64,000 bases of DNA from Cytobacillus citreus (GTDB taxonomy: Bacteria > Bacillota > Bacilli > Bacillales > Cytobacillaceae): the NCBI RefSeq assembly GCF_018343665.1, contig NZ_JAGYPM010000003.1, positions 186,001 to 250,000 of the forward strand, written 5' to 3'. The position numbers and the translations under genes were made by a program. Below are positions 37,718 through 48,782 of this stretch, one piece after another. The notes under the pieces were generated by a model, which was given only the letters and a program-made list of their open reading frames with translations, did no database searches and was not told the origin of the DNA. The first letter of the stretch is position 1. Every line of letters begins with the position of its first letter.

Positions 37718-38815
37718 TTAAATGACTGTTTTTTCAGATATTAATTTGACCATTGCTTGAATTACGCCTTCGTTTTGCTCTTTTGAACCAACCGTTACTC
37801 TCACAGATGTCGGAAACCCGAGCGCCTTTCCAGAGCGAACAATGAACCCGTGTTCTAGCAAAAACTGAAAGACTGCATTTCCGTCCTTTTTAAAATCAAT
37901 CAGTATAAAATTTGCTTGTGAAGGATAATAATCTAAACCGTTCTCCTCACAAAAACGGTAAAACTGTTCGAGTCCTTCACGGTTTTTTTGTTTACAAATT
38001 TCTGCATATGGCTGATCTTCAATTGCTGCTTTAGCTGCAGCCTGACCAATTGTATTCACATTAAATGGCTCTCTAGCAGGCTCTAATGTTTTAATGATTT
38101 CCGGATGACTAATGCCATAACCAACTCTTAGGCTTGCTAAACCATAAATTTTTGAGAATGTACGTAAAATAATTAAATTAGGAAACTGATCTAATAATTT
38201 AATTGACTCGCAATAATCGTCTGCAACGACATAGTCAACATATGCTTCATCGACAACAATCAATGTATCACTCGGAACTTTTTCTATAAATGCCTTCAAT
38301 CGATTTTCGGAAATATAAGTCCCTGTCGGATTATTTGGGTTACATACCCATACGACAGCGGTTTTTTCATCGATAGCTTCAAGCATGCCATTAAGATCAT
38401 GCTCTCCGTCTATTAGTGGAATTTCCTTAATTTCTGCTCCATCGATCACAGCATTGTGTTTATATTGTGAAAAAGTTTGTTTCGCCATAACCGTATTAGT
38501 TTCTGAACTTAGGAACGCCCTAGAAATAATTTGAATAATGTTATCTGCACCATTTCCAAAAATAAACTGTGCAGGACTTAAGTTAAAATGATTTACTAAT
38601 GCTTCTCGTAAATTTGTTGCATATCCGTCTGGATATATTGGAAAAGATGCTGCAGAACACTTAATGGCAGCAATCACTTTTTCTGAACAGCCAAATGGAT
38701 TTTCATTCGAAGCTAGCTTAACAATCTTCTCAAGGCCGTATTGTCTCATAACATCATCAATTGATTTCCCAGGCTGATAAGGGGTTAATTCAAGCAGTTG
38801 CTGTTTCCATTTCAT
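37718..38815 (-). CDS. hisC: Histidinol-phosphate aminotransferase
   Basis: The product has 365 residues from ATG 38815, with AGGTG upstream; GTG 38824 is an in-frame alternative. It is a PLP enzyme; in Bacillus it serves both histidine and tyrosine/phenylalanine synthesis, which fits its place here. The cofactor lysine Lys222 lies in RTFSKIYGLASLRVGYG; NPNNPTGTY (159-167) and DEAYVDY (189-195) are visible. In B. subtilis trpEDCFBA lies directly before it; here aroH does. Confidence 0.93.
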   Translation of the reverse strand: MKWKQQLLELTPYQPGKSIDDVMRQYGLEKIVKLASNENPFGCSEKVIAAIKCSAASFPIYPDGYATNLREALVNHFNLSPAQFIFGNGADNIIQIISRAFLSSETNTVMAKQTFSQYKHNAVIDGAEIKEIPLIDGEHDLNGMLEAIDEKTAVVWVCNPNNPTGTYISENRLKAFIEKVPSDTLIVVDEAYVDYVVADDYCESIKLLDQFPNLIILRTFSKIYGLASLRVGYGISHPEIIKTLEPAREPFNVNTIGQAAAKAAIEDQPYAEICKQKNREGLEQFYRFCEENGLDYYPSQANFILIDFKKDGNAVFQFLLEHGFIVRSGKALGFPTSVRVTVGSKEQNEGVIQAMVKLISEKTVI

Positions 38816-38855
38816 GTTATTCACCTATTTTCCTTCATTATGATCCATTTCTAGA

Positions 38856-39236
38856 TTAAGATTGATCAACTGTATTTAAATCGGGTCTTAAACTAATTGC
38901 TCCCCCTAAATATATATGGCTGATTTCTTTCTGCGGAATATTTGTATTCACGTGAATCATTACACGTATACATTTTGGCAATGAGGATGCGACGGGAATT
39001 TCTCTCATACACATGACAGGAACATACTTCCACCCCTCTATTAAACGCATAGCTTTTGCCGGAAAGACTGCTGTGATGTCCTCTGTAACGGAAATGAAGA
39101 CGGAAGCAACCAATTCTGCTTCAATTTCATTTTCTTCGATCATTTTACGAAGTAAGATTTCAGTTGCCTGGACAATTTCAATTTCATTATCATCATTAAC
39201 GGTTGTAGCTCCTCTCACGCCACGAATCACACTCAT
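38856..39236 (-). CDS. aroH: Chorismate mutase, AroH type
   Basis: The product has 126 residues (127 in B. subtilis), with AAGGAGGGA upstream. It turns chorismate into prephenate; it forms a trimeric beta-barrel. The N-terminus RGVRGATTV, the core ATEILLRKMIEEN and VMCMREIPVASSLPKCIRVM regions match the AroH family, including Arg7 and Arg90-type residues. It is placed between aroB and hisC. Confidence 0.93.
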   Translation of the reverse strand: MSVIRGVRGATTVNDDNEIEIVQATEILLRKMIEENEIEAELVASVFISVTEDITAVFPAKAMRLIEGWKYVPVMCMREIPVASSLPKCIRVMIHVNTNIPQKEISHIYLGGAISLRPDLNTVDQS

Positions 39237-39251
39237 TCCCTCCTTCCCCTT

Positions 39252-39385
39252 AGAAAAACTTGGCGTTCGCCAAGTCCTTTTTGGCGAATGCCTTAGTGTT
39301 TCTTATGCGATCTTATTAGCAGATATTTAATTGAACACACACTTTGCTTTAGTACGTTAATAAACTTAAACTTTCCTGTTAGCTA
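39252..39385 (+). repeat. Family-4 repeat, best intact copy
   Basis: It begins AGAAAAACTTGGCGTTCGCC, with an ACTTGGCG/CGCCAAGT hairpin, continues with the TTTTTGGCGAATGCC block, TTATGCGATCTTATTAGCAG and closes TTAATAAACTTAAACTTTCC then TGTTAGCTA. It is joined directly to a family-1 copy on its right. Confidence 0.75.
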
Positions 39386-39602
39386 AGAAAAGCGCAAGCG
39401 CGTACCCATCAAAGGACCATAGTTCCTGTGATGACAATTGCAGAAACAATCCTTTGTTCTTACCCTTGACGTAAAGGACGTCATAGTGCCGACGTTGCCA
39501 CAAGATAAGGAAAGCTGTGGCAGCAAAACATCGCCCGAGCAAAAGAATGCTTTTGGGAGGACGTGGCGCCTTTAGTCGGCAAAAGGGTGGCTGCTTGCAC
39601 TG
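39386..39602 (+). repeat. Family-1 repeat, divergent copy
   Basis: It starts GAAAAGCGCAAGCGCG and has CCATAGTTCCTGTGATGACA, CCTTGACGTAAAGGACGTC and GCCACAAG/GCTGTGGC modules, then GGGAGGACGTGGCGCC and TTTAGTCGGC. It fills the aroB-aroH gap; the frame across it is not a gene. Confidence 0.65.
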
Positions 39603-39636
39603 ACCTTTCTCATACTTAAAAAAATAATAATTATCT

Positions 39637-40707
39637 TTAAAAAATTTCAAGTTGCATTAATAACTCTTCATCGGAAATTTCATAAAGGACAGGACTGCCA
39701 ACTTCCTTTAATAAAACAAAATTCACCTTTTGACCAACTGATTTTTTATCCTGCTTCATTCTCTCTAGCAATTTTTCTCGGGATAATTCTTTAGGAATTT
39801 CAGTTTTATAGCCTAGGTGATCAAGCCAAGCATTAAAATTGTCAGTATTAAAGTCAAGGCCTGTAATTTTCTTACTTAATTTCAAGGCAAATAACATACC
39901 GACTAATACAGCTTCCCCATGTGTCCATTTGCCATAACCCAACTCAGCCTCTATTGCATGGCCTAAAGTATGCCCAAAATTAAGATAGGCCCGTATTCCA
40001 GATTCCTTCTCATCTTTTGAAACAAAATAGTTTTTTATTTCAATTCCCTTTATTAATGAATAGGCTAAATCACTATCAGAAAAATCCCCTAGAGTGGTTA
40101 TTTTCCCCATAAGCCAAGTTAAAAAAAATGGATCATGAATAAGACCGTGTTTTATCACTTCTGCAAAACCAGATCTTCTCTGATTTAAAGGGAGTGAGCC
40201 TAAAAAATTTAAGTCATAAAAAACCGCTTCAGGCTGGTAAAATGAGCCAATCATATTTTTGCCTAATGGATGATTGATCGCTGTTTTACCTCCAACTGCA
40301 CTATCATGCGCAAGAATAGTGGTTGGCACTTGAATAAACGGAATTCCCCTCATATATGTTGCAGCGATAAACCCGCCAAGATCTCCTACTGCTCCACCAC
40401 CAAAGGCTAGTATCAGTGATTTACGGTCAAGCTTCCGTTCAAGAGCAAAGCTTAATACTTGATAATAAACATCAAAGGTTTTCGCCCTTTCACCTATTGG
40501 AGCAACATAAGAAAATGTTTCAAAATCTGATAGATTATCTTGAAGTTTTGTTAAATAAAGACTTGCAACAGTTTCATCTGTGATGATCATTATATCCGTT
40601 AATAAATGGAAGTTTTTGTATATATAGGAGTTTAGCTGTTTCACTACTCCTGAACCAACATAAACAGGATATGTTTTCGAATCAGTCCCAATGGTGATAG
40701 TTTCCAT
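39637..40707 (-). CDS. aroB: 3-dehydroquinate synthase
   Basis: The product has 356 residues from ATG 40707, whose GAGGGA site lies in the end of aroC. It makes 3-dehydroquinate from DAHP with NAD and a metal. Motifs: GGGAVGDLGGFIAATYMRG, the metal ligands in GFAEVIKHGLIHD and in HTLGHAIE, and HGEAVLVGM. It is coupled to aroC with a 1-base gap. Confidence 0.94.
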   Translation of the reverse strand: METITIGTDSKTYPVYVGSGVVKQLNSYIYKNFHLLTDIMIITDETVASLYLTKLQDNLSDFETFSYVAPIGERAKTFDVYYQVLSFALERKLDRKSLILAFGGGAVGDLGGFIAATYMRGIPFIQVPTTILAHDSAVGGKTAINHPLGKNMIGSFYQPEAVFYDLNFLGSLPLNQRRSGFAEVIKHGLIHDPFFLTWLMGKITTLGDFSDSDLAYSLIKGIEIKNYFVSKDEKESGIRAYLNFGHTLGHAIEAELGYGKWTHGEAVLVGMLFALKLSKKITGLDFNTDNFNAWLDHLGYKTEIPKELSREKLLERMKQDKKSVGQKVNFVLLKEVGSPVLYEISDEELLMQLEIF

Positions 40708-40708
40708 T

Positions 40709-41881
40709 TTAAAAATCCCTCGCATACGCTCTTTGTTGGTCAATAACTTCCTTTAATGTTGTAAATCTGTCTGAGTAAAATTGTTCAACAATTGCTGCCG
40801 CCAATTCCCATGCAACTACATTCTCCGCAACTACTGCCGCCGCAGGAACTGCACAGCTATCAGAGCGTTCTATACTTGCTGTAAATGGTTCTTTTGTTTC
40901 TATATCAATACTTTTCAGTGGTTTATATAGAGTTGGTATTGGCTTCATTACACCTCTAACAATAATTGGCATCCCTGTAGTCATACCGCCTTCAAGACCA
41001 CCTAATCGATTCGTTTTTCTGTAATATCCTGTTTCCTTACTCCACGTAATTTCATCATGCACCTCGCTGCCCGGCTTGCTTGCAACTTCAAAACCAATGC
41101 CAATCTCAACGCCTTTAAAAGCATTAATACTCATAATCCCACTAGCCAATTTAGCGTCTAGCTTGCGGTCATAATGAACATAGCTGCCTACCCCAGGAGG
41201 CATTCCCTCAACAATGATCTCAACAATACCACCGATGGAATCTCCTTGTTCTTTTGCCAAATCAATCGCTTCCATCATTTTCTTTTCAGCCTCTGGGTCA
41301 AGACAGCGGACAGGTGAACTTTCTGTTATTTCTTTTAGTTCATCAAGAGACTCATATTCTTTTACAGAAGATCTCACTCCGCCAATTTCAACAACATGAG
41401 AGCCAATATTAATTCCTAGTTCCGACAAAAGTTTTTTTGCAACTGCACCAGCAGCAACTCTTGCTGTTGTTTCTCTTGCTGAAGAGCGCTCAAGAACATT
41501 TCGCATATCCCGATGTCCATATTTAATTGCTCCATTTAAGTCCGCATGACCAGGACGTGGACGAGAAATCTTTCTTTTCATTTCTTCTTCTTCATCTGGA
41601 GCAATTGAATTCTGTCCCATTATCTTTGTCCAATGCTTCCAATCATTGTTTTCAACAACTAAAGCTACCGGAGAGCCAAGTGTATAACCATGCCTTACCC
41701 CACCAGTAATTTGTACAGTATCCTTTTCAATTTGCATGCGTCTGCCACGTCCATGACCTTTTTGACGCCGCGATAATTCCATATTGATGTCCGAATCAAC
41801 TAACGGCAATCCTGCAGGCAGTCCTTCAATAATAGCTGTCAGCTGCGGTCCATGTGATTCACCTGAAGTTAAATATCTCAA
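40709..41881 (-). CDS. aroC: Chorismate synthase
   Basis: The product has 390 residues from TTG 41881, with AAGGGGG upstream; the start gives the family N-terminus ([11 protein letters not shown]). It makes chorismate from EPSP using reduced FMN. Motifs: [37 protein letters not shown] and the FMN-binding region [11 protein letters not shown] are visible. B. subtilis calls it aroF. It leads aroC-aroB. Confidence 0.95.
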   Translation of the reverse strand: MRYLTSGESHGPQLTAIIEGLPAGLPLVDSDINMELSRRQKGHGRGRRMQIEKDTVQITGGVRHGYTLGSPVALVVENNDWKHWTKIMGQNSIAPDEEEEMKRKISRPRPGHADLNGAIKYGHRDMRNVLERSSARETTARVAAGAVAKKLLSELGINIGSHVVEIGGVRSSVKEYESLDELKEITESSPVRCLDPEAEKKMMEAIDLAKEQGDSIGGIVEIIVEGMPPGVGSYVHYDRKLDAKLASGIMSINAFKGVEIGIGFEVASKPGSEVHDEITWSKETGYYRKTNRLGGLEGGMTTGMPIIVRGVMKPIPTLYKPLKSIDIETKEPFTASIERSDSCAVPAAAVVAENVVAWELAAAIVEQFYSDRFTTLKEVIDQQRAYARDF

Positions 41882-42033
41882 AACTCTTTCCCCCTTCAAC
41901 TCATTAAAGGATTATGTACCAATATAACATAGGAATAAAAATAAACATAGTAAAATATTGAAAATTCCTATAACATTTTCGAATGCACTCATTTTAACAT
42001 GAATAATTGTATTTCGACAAAACAATAAAATTT

Positions 42034-42195
42034 CAGGCTGCTGACAAACGCTCGCTTTCTTCGTTACTCACCTTCCTGAGGTGCTCATTACCCATCCACG
42101 GTAACTCCGCTCCTCGTAAGGCTTCGCACCTCGGAATTCAAGCGTTTTCAATCAGCCTAAAAAGGAAACGAATTATACTTTATCTACACTCCGAT
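42034..42195 (+). repeat. Family-3 hairpin repeat
   Basis: It begins CAGGCTGCTGACAAACGCTC and its inner part ends TTCAATCAGCCT, near-inverse of the start; ACCTTCCTGAGGTGC, CTCCGCTCCTCGTAAGGCTT and a tail TTATACTTTATCTACACTCC are shared with 48609-48782 and 61329-61480. It fills the aroC-cheR gap. Confidence 0.8.
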
Positions 42196-42240
42196 ACATG
42201 ATCCATTCTTTTTAAAAAATTGTTAACTGCAAAAAATAAA

Positions 42241-42264
42241 TAGAACCTGGAAATCCAGGCTCTA
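42241..42264 (-). terminator. cheR terminator
   Basis: TAGAGCCTGG pairs with CCAGGTTCTA (one G-U) on the minus strand, followed by TTTATTTTTTG. It follows the cheR stop directly. Confidence 0.85.
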
Positions 42265-42265
42265 T

Positions 42266-43069
<804 letters not shown>

Positions 43070-43150
43070 CTATCTCTATCCTATTGTAAGTATAGCTGAA
43101 AATAAGGAAAAAAGGACTAGTTTTTTCCTACAAAAGTTAGAAATTAAATA

Positions 43151-43171
43151 GCACCCGCATTTTGCAGGTGC
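43151..43171 (-). terminator. ndk terminator
   Basis: GCACCTGCA pairs with TGCGGGTGC (G-U allowed) on the minus strand, then TATTTAATTTC. It is 72 bases after the ndk stop. Confidence 0.65.
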
Positions 43172-43242
43172 CATTTTATAAAGATCAATTATATTATTTT
43201 TTGCAAGAGTAAAAACAATCTAGCTTCAGTGCTTGGACTATT

Positions 43243-43689
43243 TTAGTTAATCCACTCATTCATAAGCTTTGAATATTCTACAACTTCTTCTTGTTTGAAG
43301 AATAGTCCAATTTCACGTACTGCACTTGAAGGTGAATCAGATCCATGGATAACATTTTTTCCAACTGTAATTCCAAAATCGCCACGAATCGTTCCAGGAG
43401 CAGCGTCTTTAGGATTAGTCGCTCCCATCATTTGACGTGCTGTAGAAATCACATTTTCGCCTTCCCACACCATAGCAAATACAGGACCAGAAGTGATAAA
43501 GTCCACTAACTCTCCAAAGAAAGGACGTTCTTTATGTTCTCCGTAATGATTTTCAGCAAGCTCATTTGAAATTTGCATTAATTTTGCCCCTACTAACTGG
43601 AAGCCTTTCTTTTCAAAACGAGCAACTATTTCTCCAATTAAATTACGTTGAACACCATCAGGCTTAACCATTAAAAATGTTTTTTCCAT
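43243..43689 (-). CDS. ndk: Nucleoside diphosphate kinase
   Basis: The product has 148 residues from ATG 43689 (TAGGAG site upstream; an in-frame TTG at 43698 overlaps it). It transfers the terminal phosphate between nucleoside triphosphates and diphosphates. The phosphorylated His115 lies in [16 protein letters not shown], and [12 protein letters not shown]-like [14 protein letters not shown] begins the protein. It follows hepT in the usual order. Confidence 0.95.
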   Translation of the reverse strand: MEKTFLMVKPDGVQRNLIGEIVARFEKKGFQLVGAKLMQISNELAENHYGEHKERPFFGELVDFITSGPVFAMVWEGENVISTARQMMGATNPKDAAPGTIRGDFGITVGKNVIHGSDSPSSAVREIGLFFKQEEVVEYSKLMNEWIN

Positions 43690-43808
43690 TAAATTCAACT
43701 CCTAAAGCTTATGTATAGTGAATTACCTAAATGTGATAATCCACGAAAATATTAACATTGTTTTGAAAATTTTACAACTAGGAAAGGAAAATGGCTGTCA
43801 TAGAAACA

Positions 43809-44771
43809 TTAAAAACTTCTCTTTCCTATTACTTTTGCAATGTCATTCAATGTTTTCTTTGCACGATTTTGAGGAAGGTCATTTAATATTTTAAGTGCTT
43901 TATTTAAATAATTATCACTTACCCTTAGTGACTTTTCAATAGCACCTGACCCTTTGATTAACGAGATTATCTTCTCCATTTCAGCTCTTTCAGTATTTTC
44001 CCGAACCTTGACTATTTCCTTGCGAATCTTTGCATCTTCCATGGCAAACAAGACTGGCAAAGTAATATTTCCTTGATGAAGATCATCTCCTGCTGGTTTT
44101 CCTAATTCCTTCTCCGTACCAGTAAAATCAAGTACATCATCAATAATTTGATAAGACATCCCAACGTAATATCCAAACTTGTAAAGCTTTTGATGAATCT
44201 CATCATCGACATCAGCAGCTATTGCACCGAGCTGACAGCTTACTGCTATTAATATGGCAGTTTTTCTTTTAATTCTACGAAAATAATTTCGGACATTTTG
44301 TTCAAAATTATATTTATCTTTAATTTGCTCGATTTCCCCAATACATAACTCAACTAATGTGTCAGCCAATATTTGATGTGCAAATGGCTTTTCGATTTTT
44401 GTAATTAGTTCAAGTGAACGTGCAAATAAATAATCGCCGGTATACATAGCAATTCTGTTGTCCCATTTTGCCTTAATCGTTGGCTTGCCACGACGCAAAT
44501 CTGCATCATCAATAACATCATCATGAACTAAGGAAGCCATATGTATGAGTTCAAGTGAAACAGCCACATTTTTTATGATATTAATGTCATATTTTCCAAA
44601 CTTACCTGCAAGCAAAACAAAAACAGGGCGAATTCTTTTTCCCCCGGCCTTTAATAAATGCAAGGACGCTTGGTGTAGTAAAGGAGACTCTGCGTGTACC
44701 GTCTCCTCAAGTGTTTGCTCTATATTTTTTATATCTGAATTCAGAAATGAATACATTATTTTCAACTTCAT
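43809..44771 (-). CDS. hepT: Heptaprenyl diphosphate synthase component II
   Basis: The product has 320 residues. It is the catalytic subunit that elongates the isoprenoid side chain of menaquinone (with HepS). The two aspartate motifs are DDVIDD (84-89) and DDVLD (about 214-218). The N-terminus MKLKIMYSFL matches the conserved part of the B. subtilis protein, supporting this start. It follows menG. Confidence 0.93.
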   Translation of the reverse strand: MKLKIMYSFLNSDIKNIEQTLEETVHAESPLLHQASLHLLKAGGKRIRPVFVLLAGKFGKYDINIIKNVAVSLELIHMASLVHDDVIDDADLRRGKPTIKAKWDNRIAMYTGDYLFARSLELITKIEKPFAHQILADTLVELCIGEIEQIKDKYNFEQNVRNYFRRIKRKTAILIAVSCQLGAIAADVDDEIHQKLYKFGYYVGMSYQIIDDVLDFTGTEKELGKPAGDDLHQGNITLPVLFAMEDAKIRKEIVKVRENTERAEMEKIISLIKGSGAIEKSLRVSDNYLNKALKILNDLPQNRAKKTLNDIAKVIGKRSF

Positions 44772-44841
44772 TTCCCATACTCACCCAGCTTAACATCCTG
44801 TCTGCAGCTTCCATTTACGAAAAAAGCATTCAGAAAAAGTT

Positions 44842-45549
44842 TTATTTTTCTTTGTAGCCAATATGAACCGCTGCTACTCCACCGCTGTACGGCTTGTATT
44901 TAACATTTACAAAACCAGCCTCTTCAAACATTAAGGCAAGTTCCTTCATTCCTGGAAAGTCTCTTGCTGATTCCTGTAGCCAAGAATATTCCTTATAGCT
45001 TTTTGCAAATATTTTTCCGAACAAAGGCATAATGAAGCGGAAGTATAAGTAATATGCCTGCTTGTAACCAAACATGGTTGGTTGGGATGTTTCTAGACAA
45101 ACAGCAATTCCTCCAGGTTTGACCACCCGATGCATTTCTTTTAAAACTTGTAAATAATCTGGAACATTTCTCAGCCCGAAACCGATCGTAACATAATCAA
45201 AGGAATTATCCTGGAAGGGCAAATCCATAGCATTCCCATGCACAAGTGATACTTGATTAATTCCTAGATCCTTTACTTTTTGCTCTCCAATTTTCAGCAT
45301 GTTTTTGCTAAAATCAAGACCTTTGACCTCTCCTTCAGAACCTACTGCTTCTGCTAATGCTATCGTCCAATCAGCTGTCCCACAGCATACATCTAGCGCT
45401 TTTTCACCCTTTTGGACATTCATGCGCTTCATTGTGTCTTTGCGCCATCTTAAATGTTGTTGAAAGCTGATAACAGAATTCATTTTGTCATAATTATTAG
45501 AGATTTTCTCAAATACATGATGGACGCGCTCTTCTTTTGACTGTTGCAT
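44842..45549 (-). CDS. menG: Demethylmenaquinone methyltransferase
   Basis: The product has 235 residues. It adds the last methyl group of menaquinone using S-adenosylmethionine. SAM motif [19 protein letters not shown] (about 49-67) and the [17 protein letters not shown] and PGG motifs of the UbiE/MenG family are visible. Its ATG follows the hepS stop by 2 bases. Confidence 0.94.
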   Translation of the reverse strand: MQQSKEERVHHVFEKISNNYDKMNSVISFQQHLRWRKDTMKRMNVQKGEKALDVCCGTADWTIALAEAVGSEGEVKGLDFSKNMLKIGEQKVKDLGINQVSLVHGNAMDLPFQDNSFDYVTIGFGLRNVPDYLQVLKEMHRVVKPGGIAVCLETSQPTMFGYKQAYYLYFRFIMPLFGKIFAKSYKEYSWLQESARDFPGMKELALMFEEAGFVNVKYKPYSGGVAAVHIGYKEK

Positions 45550-45551
45550 GA

Positions 45552-46370
45552 CTAATAACCTTCTTCCACAAAAATATTTTCTGCGGGCTGATGCTGATTT
45601 ATTATAGTTTGAACTCTTTGTATCAACATATCATTCATATTAGGGAGATTGCTTATACATGTTTGAATATTTTCATATGAAGAATCAATGTATCGGTCAC
45701 ATGTATGTACCAAAAGTTGCTTTTGCTCACTACTTAATTCTGTATGCATTTGATCAGTTAATAACAATTTTTTTAACGACTCAAAAATGACAGGTGAAAC
45801 ACCCTGTAAAAACAGCGTCTTTTCTGCTATCAACCGTTTCATTAATAATAGATTTGAAACAAATTCACAATAATTAGGATCATCTAAGTAAGTACAAAGC
45901 TTATCAAACAGGGAGTATTCAATTTTTTTAATACTATCCATTAATTCATCAATATTCTCAGATTCTTTCTGGTATACTGAAATTTTTTGTTCATTCACTT
46001 CTTTTATCCCTGTTGCTAGTGAACGAATCATGTTAACATCATCTAGTTCTGCAAGAATTTTATAATATAAACCACTATAATAAACACCTGCTAATACAGT
46101 TAACTGTCTATGCTTAAACTGATTAGGATCTGATTTCTGATTAGAAACAAGCTCATGAGTATCAAGGGCAATTTGAATAAGCATAGTTGTTATAGCATAG
46201 TTCATCGTTTTTTTTTCTGGAAGATTGACCTGTTCAAGAATTGAAATTAGGAGTAAAAGCTTATCTTCGTCAATAATAGGAGACTTAATATATTTAAGTA
46301 AATAAGGGTGCCGAATCTTTTCTTCGATTTGCTCCTTAACATCTGCCAATTTAACCTTTATGTCTTGCAT
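45552..46370 (-). CDS. hepS: Heptaprenyl diphosphate synthase component I
   Basis: The product has 272 residues, with AAGGGTG upstream. It is the non-catalytic partner of HepT and is mostly alpha-helical; the [16 protein letters not shown]-like stretch ([20 protein letters not shown]) and the [15 protein letters not shown] stretch match the family. Sequence is variable in Bacilli. Its place before menG-hepT makes the call firm. Confidence 0.88.
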   Translation of the reverse strand: MQDIKVKLADVKEQIEEKIRHPYLLKYIKSPIIDEDKLLLLISILEQVNLPEKKTMNYAITTMLIQIALDTHELVSNQKSDPNQFKHRQLTVLAGVYYSGLYYKILAELDDVNMIRSLATGIKEVNEQKISVYQKESENIDELMDSIKKIEYSLFDKLCTYLDDPNYCEFVSNLLLMKRLIAEKTLFLQGVSPVIFESLKKLLLTDQMHTELSSEQKQLLVHTCDRYIDSSYENIQTCISNLPNMNDMLIQRVQTIINQHQPAENIFVEEGY

Positions 46371-46610
46371 GCAATCACCCTTGTTTTTTTTTCCTTGTTT
46401 TCTTTATATCTCTGCTATAAATTAATTCAATAATAAAAAATAATCTATTTTTTGAATGGAATAATTATTTTTTATCAAAAGCTGTATTACTTGAATACTT
46501 ATGAATTACAACAAGACAGTGACAATTATATCATAACTTACTTTTTCATGATAGGCGAAATTCAGGAGAGCATAAGAGTCTTTTTAACCTCTTTTGCACT
46601 TAAACAAAAT

Positions 46611-46847
46611 TTATTTCTTTGCTTCACTTTCAACTTCACCAAATGAGGTAAAAATCTTTGCATTTCCTCTTATTTTGATTGCTGAAGTATGTTCCGTAAA
46701 CTGGGCAATCATCACTTCTCCTTGATCAAGCTTTTCTGAATGATGAAATCTTGTATCAGAACCTCTTGTTAACCCAATTACATTGACCCCATCTTCCTGA
46801 GCTTTAATAACAATATAATCATTACTTGTCGAATTTCTTTTCTCCAT
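46611..46847 (-). CDS. mtrB: trp RNA-binding attenuation protein (TRAP)
   Basis: The product has 78 residues from ATG 46847, with AAGGGTG upstream. TRAP forms an 11-subunit ring which, with bound tryptophan, binds GAG/UAG repeats in trp leader RNAs and represses them. Key residues in the family, around [20 protein letters not shown] and the later [16 protein letters not shown], are conserved. It is notable because trpEDCFBA is not at its usual place in this window. Confidence 0.94.
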   Translation of the reverse strand: MEKRNSTSNDYIVIKAQEDGVNVIGLTRGSDTRFHHSEKLDQGEVMIAQFTEHTSAIKIRGNAKIFTSFGEVESEAKK

Positions 46848-46912
46848 AATTACACCCTTCAAGGTTTTTTTAGCGTGATAAAGGAGTATTCCTATATTTT
46901 TGCTTTATTTGA

Positions 46913-47479
46913 TTAAAATTTTATCAAAGATAGTACTTCAGCTCGAACTTTTTCATCTTCTGCAAATATCCCTCTAACCGCAGTGGTAACTGTTTGAGAA
47001 CCAGGCTTTTTTACTCCACGCATTGTCATACACATATGCTCTGCTTCAACTACCACCATGGCCCCATGTGGTTCAAGCTTCTCCATTATTGCTTCAACCA
47101 CAGTTGATGTAATACGCTCCTGCAACTGGGGACGTTTAGCAACTGCTTCGACTGCTCTAGCCAATTTGCTTAAACCTGTCACCTTTCCATTACGAGGAAT
47201 ATATGCCACATGTGCTTTCCCAAAAAAAGGTACAAGATGATGCTCGCACATTGAATAAAAAGGGATATCTTTCACTAGAACCAATTCTTCATGATCCTCA
47301 CTAAAAATAGTTTCAAAATATTCCTTAGGATTCTGGTTCAACCCCATAAATACTTCTTCATACATTTTTGCAACTCTTTTTGGTGTATCATGTAATCCTT
47401 CTCTATCAGGATCTTCCCCCACCGCTTCTAATATTAAACGTACTGCATCTTCAATCTGCGCACGATTTACATTTGCCAT
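46913..47479 (-). CDS. folE: GTP cyclohydrolase I
   Basis: The product has 188 residues from ATG 47479 (or 47482), with AGGAGG upstream. It makes dihydroneopterin triphosphate, the first step of folate. The zinc and substrate motifs [31 protein letters not shown] and the CMTMRG loop with the second zinc cysteine are present. It is also called mtrA, because it lies in an operon with mtrB. Confidence 0.95.
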   Translation of the reverse strand: MANVNRAQIEDAVRLILEAVGEDPDREGLHDTPKRVAKMYEEVFMGLNQNPKEYFETIFSEDHEELVLVKDIPFYSMCEHHLVPFFGKAHVAYIPRNGKVTGLSKLARAVEAVAKRPQLQERITSTVVEAIMEKLEPHGAMVVVEAEHMCMTMRGVKKPGSQTVTTAVRGIFAEDEKVRAEVLSLIKF

Positions 47480-47582
47480 CATACTTCCTCCTCAAATCAC
47501 AGCTTTCTAAAACTCCAATATTTCCATATTAGCATATTATTTTCTAAACAAGCAAAAAAGAAACGCTGAAAGTACTAGTTCG

Positions 47583-47700
47583 CCCATAACAATCATAAGT
47601 CAAGTGTAAATGAAGTTTGATTTTTTAACCTTCTTGATGGATTGGCTTATTACCTTCGCTCTATTGAAATAGTGCTGACGTAACAAAACAAGGAGCCATA
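47583..47700 (+). repeat. Degenerate family-1 repeat in the folE-hbs gap
   Basis: The blocks AACAATCATAAGTC, TTAACCTTCTTGATGGATTGG and CTTATTACC followed by a TGCTGACGT match the middle of the 25596 copy with many changes. The other bases of the gap to 47921 show no gene. Confidence 0.4.
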
Positions 47701-47921
47701 CACCACGGTACGACCAATAGCATAGCTTTAAGTTATTTGTCGGAGAGGGGCTTGTTGCTCGAGCTATTCGAAGTATATAGTAGCCAAATGGAATATCAAT
47801 TATAGACTGCAATTCCACGAAAATCTAATTCTTTTCCTTTCTAGGATAATAATGCTTATCCAGGTTCCTTATCCTGAAGCCAACATCGGAGTCTGCACGT
47901 CCAATGCAGTCCAAAATGAAC

Positions 47922-47948
47922 AAAAAAAACCGCGAAAACTCGCGGTTT
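47922..47948 (-). terminator. hbs terminator
   Basis: AAAACCGCGAG pairs with CTCGCGGTTTT around a four-base loop, followed on the minus strand by a T-run. It follows the hbs stop. Confidence 0.85.
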
Positions 47949-47982
47949 TAATTTAATGCTTACTTTAAGCACTCATATGTAC

Positions 47983-48255
47983 TTATTTAACAGCATCTTT
48001 CAATGCTTTACCTGGTTTGAAAGCAGGAACTTTGCTTGCAGCGATTTCGATTTCCTCACCAGTTTGTGGATTGCGCCCTTTACGTGCAGCACGCTCACGA
48101 ACCTCAAAGTTACCAAAACCAATCAATTGTACTTTATCACCATTTTTTAACGCATCTAAGATTGCATCAAAAACAGCATCAACTGCTTTAGTTGCATCTT
48201 TCTTAGAAAGCTCACTGCTTTCCGCAACTGCGTTAATTAGTTCTGTCTTGTTCAT
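47983..48255 (-). CDS. hbs: DNA-binding protein HU
   Basis: The product has 90 residues from ATG 48255, with GGAGGAGGTG upstream. It is the histone-like HU protein that bends and compacts DNA. It has the family's [12 protein letters not shown] start, the [24 protein letters not shown] beta-arm motif in pieces (positions 46-70), and [14 protein letters not shown] at the end. It is highly expressed in Bacilli. Confidence 0.96.
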   Translation of the reverse strand: MNKTELINAVAESSELSKKDATKAVDAVFDAILDALKNGDKVQLIGFGNFEVRERAARKGRNPQTGEEIEIAASKVPAFKPGKALKDAVK

Positions 48256-48583
48256 GCCTTTCACCTCCTCCCAAAATAAATATAAACCCAAAAATATTAA
48301 GCATTCTACTTACATTTGTAAACAAAATTACTGAAATCTAAACATTGCAATGTATTTTTGTTTAACAAGCCCAATAATAAATCAAAAACGGAAAGTTTTC
48401 AATCTATTTTTATTAAAAAGCCTTTAATAATAAGGGTTTATGGTATTACAACAGTAATTCTGTTAAAAGATTATCACAATCATTTGCTGTTATCAAGAAT
48501 AATTCACGTTTTAATGGGGAATATTTCTTATTTTAACGATATTGTAACAAGATTACAGTAAAACTTTAGTCTTAAAGAGTATT

Positions 48584-48608
48584 AGAAAAACTTGCGTTCG
48601 CCAAGTCC
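48584..48608 (+). repeat. Left part of a family-4 repeat split by an insertion
   Basis: AGAAAAACTTGCGTTCGCC and AAGTCC match the start of the copy at 39252. The rest of the copy continues at 48783 after the family-3 insert. Confidence 0.8.
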
Positions 48609-48782
48609 CAGGCTGTTGACAAACGCTCGCTTTCTTCGATACTCACCTTACTGCGGTGCTCATTACCCATCCATGTTAACTCCGCTCCTCGTAAGGCTTC
48701 GTGCCTCGAAAGACAAGCTTTTTCAATCAGCCTGAAATAGTTTTAAATTATGCTTTTTCTACACTCTGATACATGCCATCCA
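48609..48782 (+). mobile_element. Family-3 hairpin element inserted in a family-4 repeat
   Basis: It starts CAGGCTGTTGACAAACGCTC; CAATCAGCCTG is the inverse of its start, and GCTCGCTTTCTTCGA pairs with TCGAAAGACAAGC, so it makes a long imperfect stem. The 8 bases CCAAGTCC occur directly on both sides (48601-48608 and 48783-48790), but only once in the uninterrupted copy at 39252. This is a target-site duplication. No protein is encoded. Confidence 0.8.

Noticed and set aside
39366-39650. 94-residue frame
   Set aside because: It is made of family-1 repeat text and an A/T-rich spacer, with no ribosome site and no family features.
42007-42201. 64-residue frame in the aroC-cheR gap
   Set aside because: It lies in a family-3 hairpin repeat; the same frame type occurs in the copy at 61336, so it reflects the repeat, not a gene.
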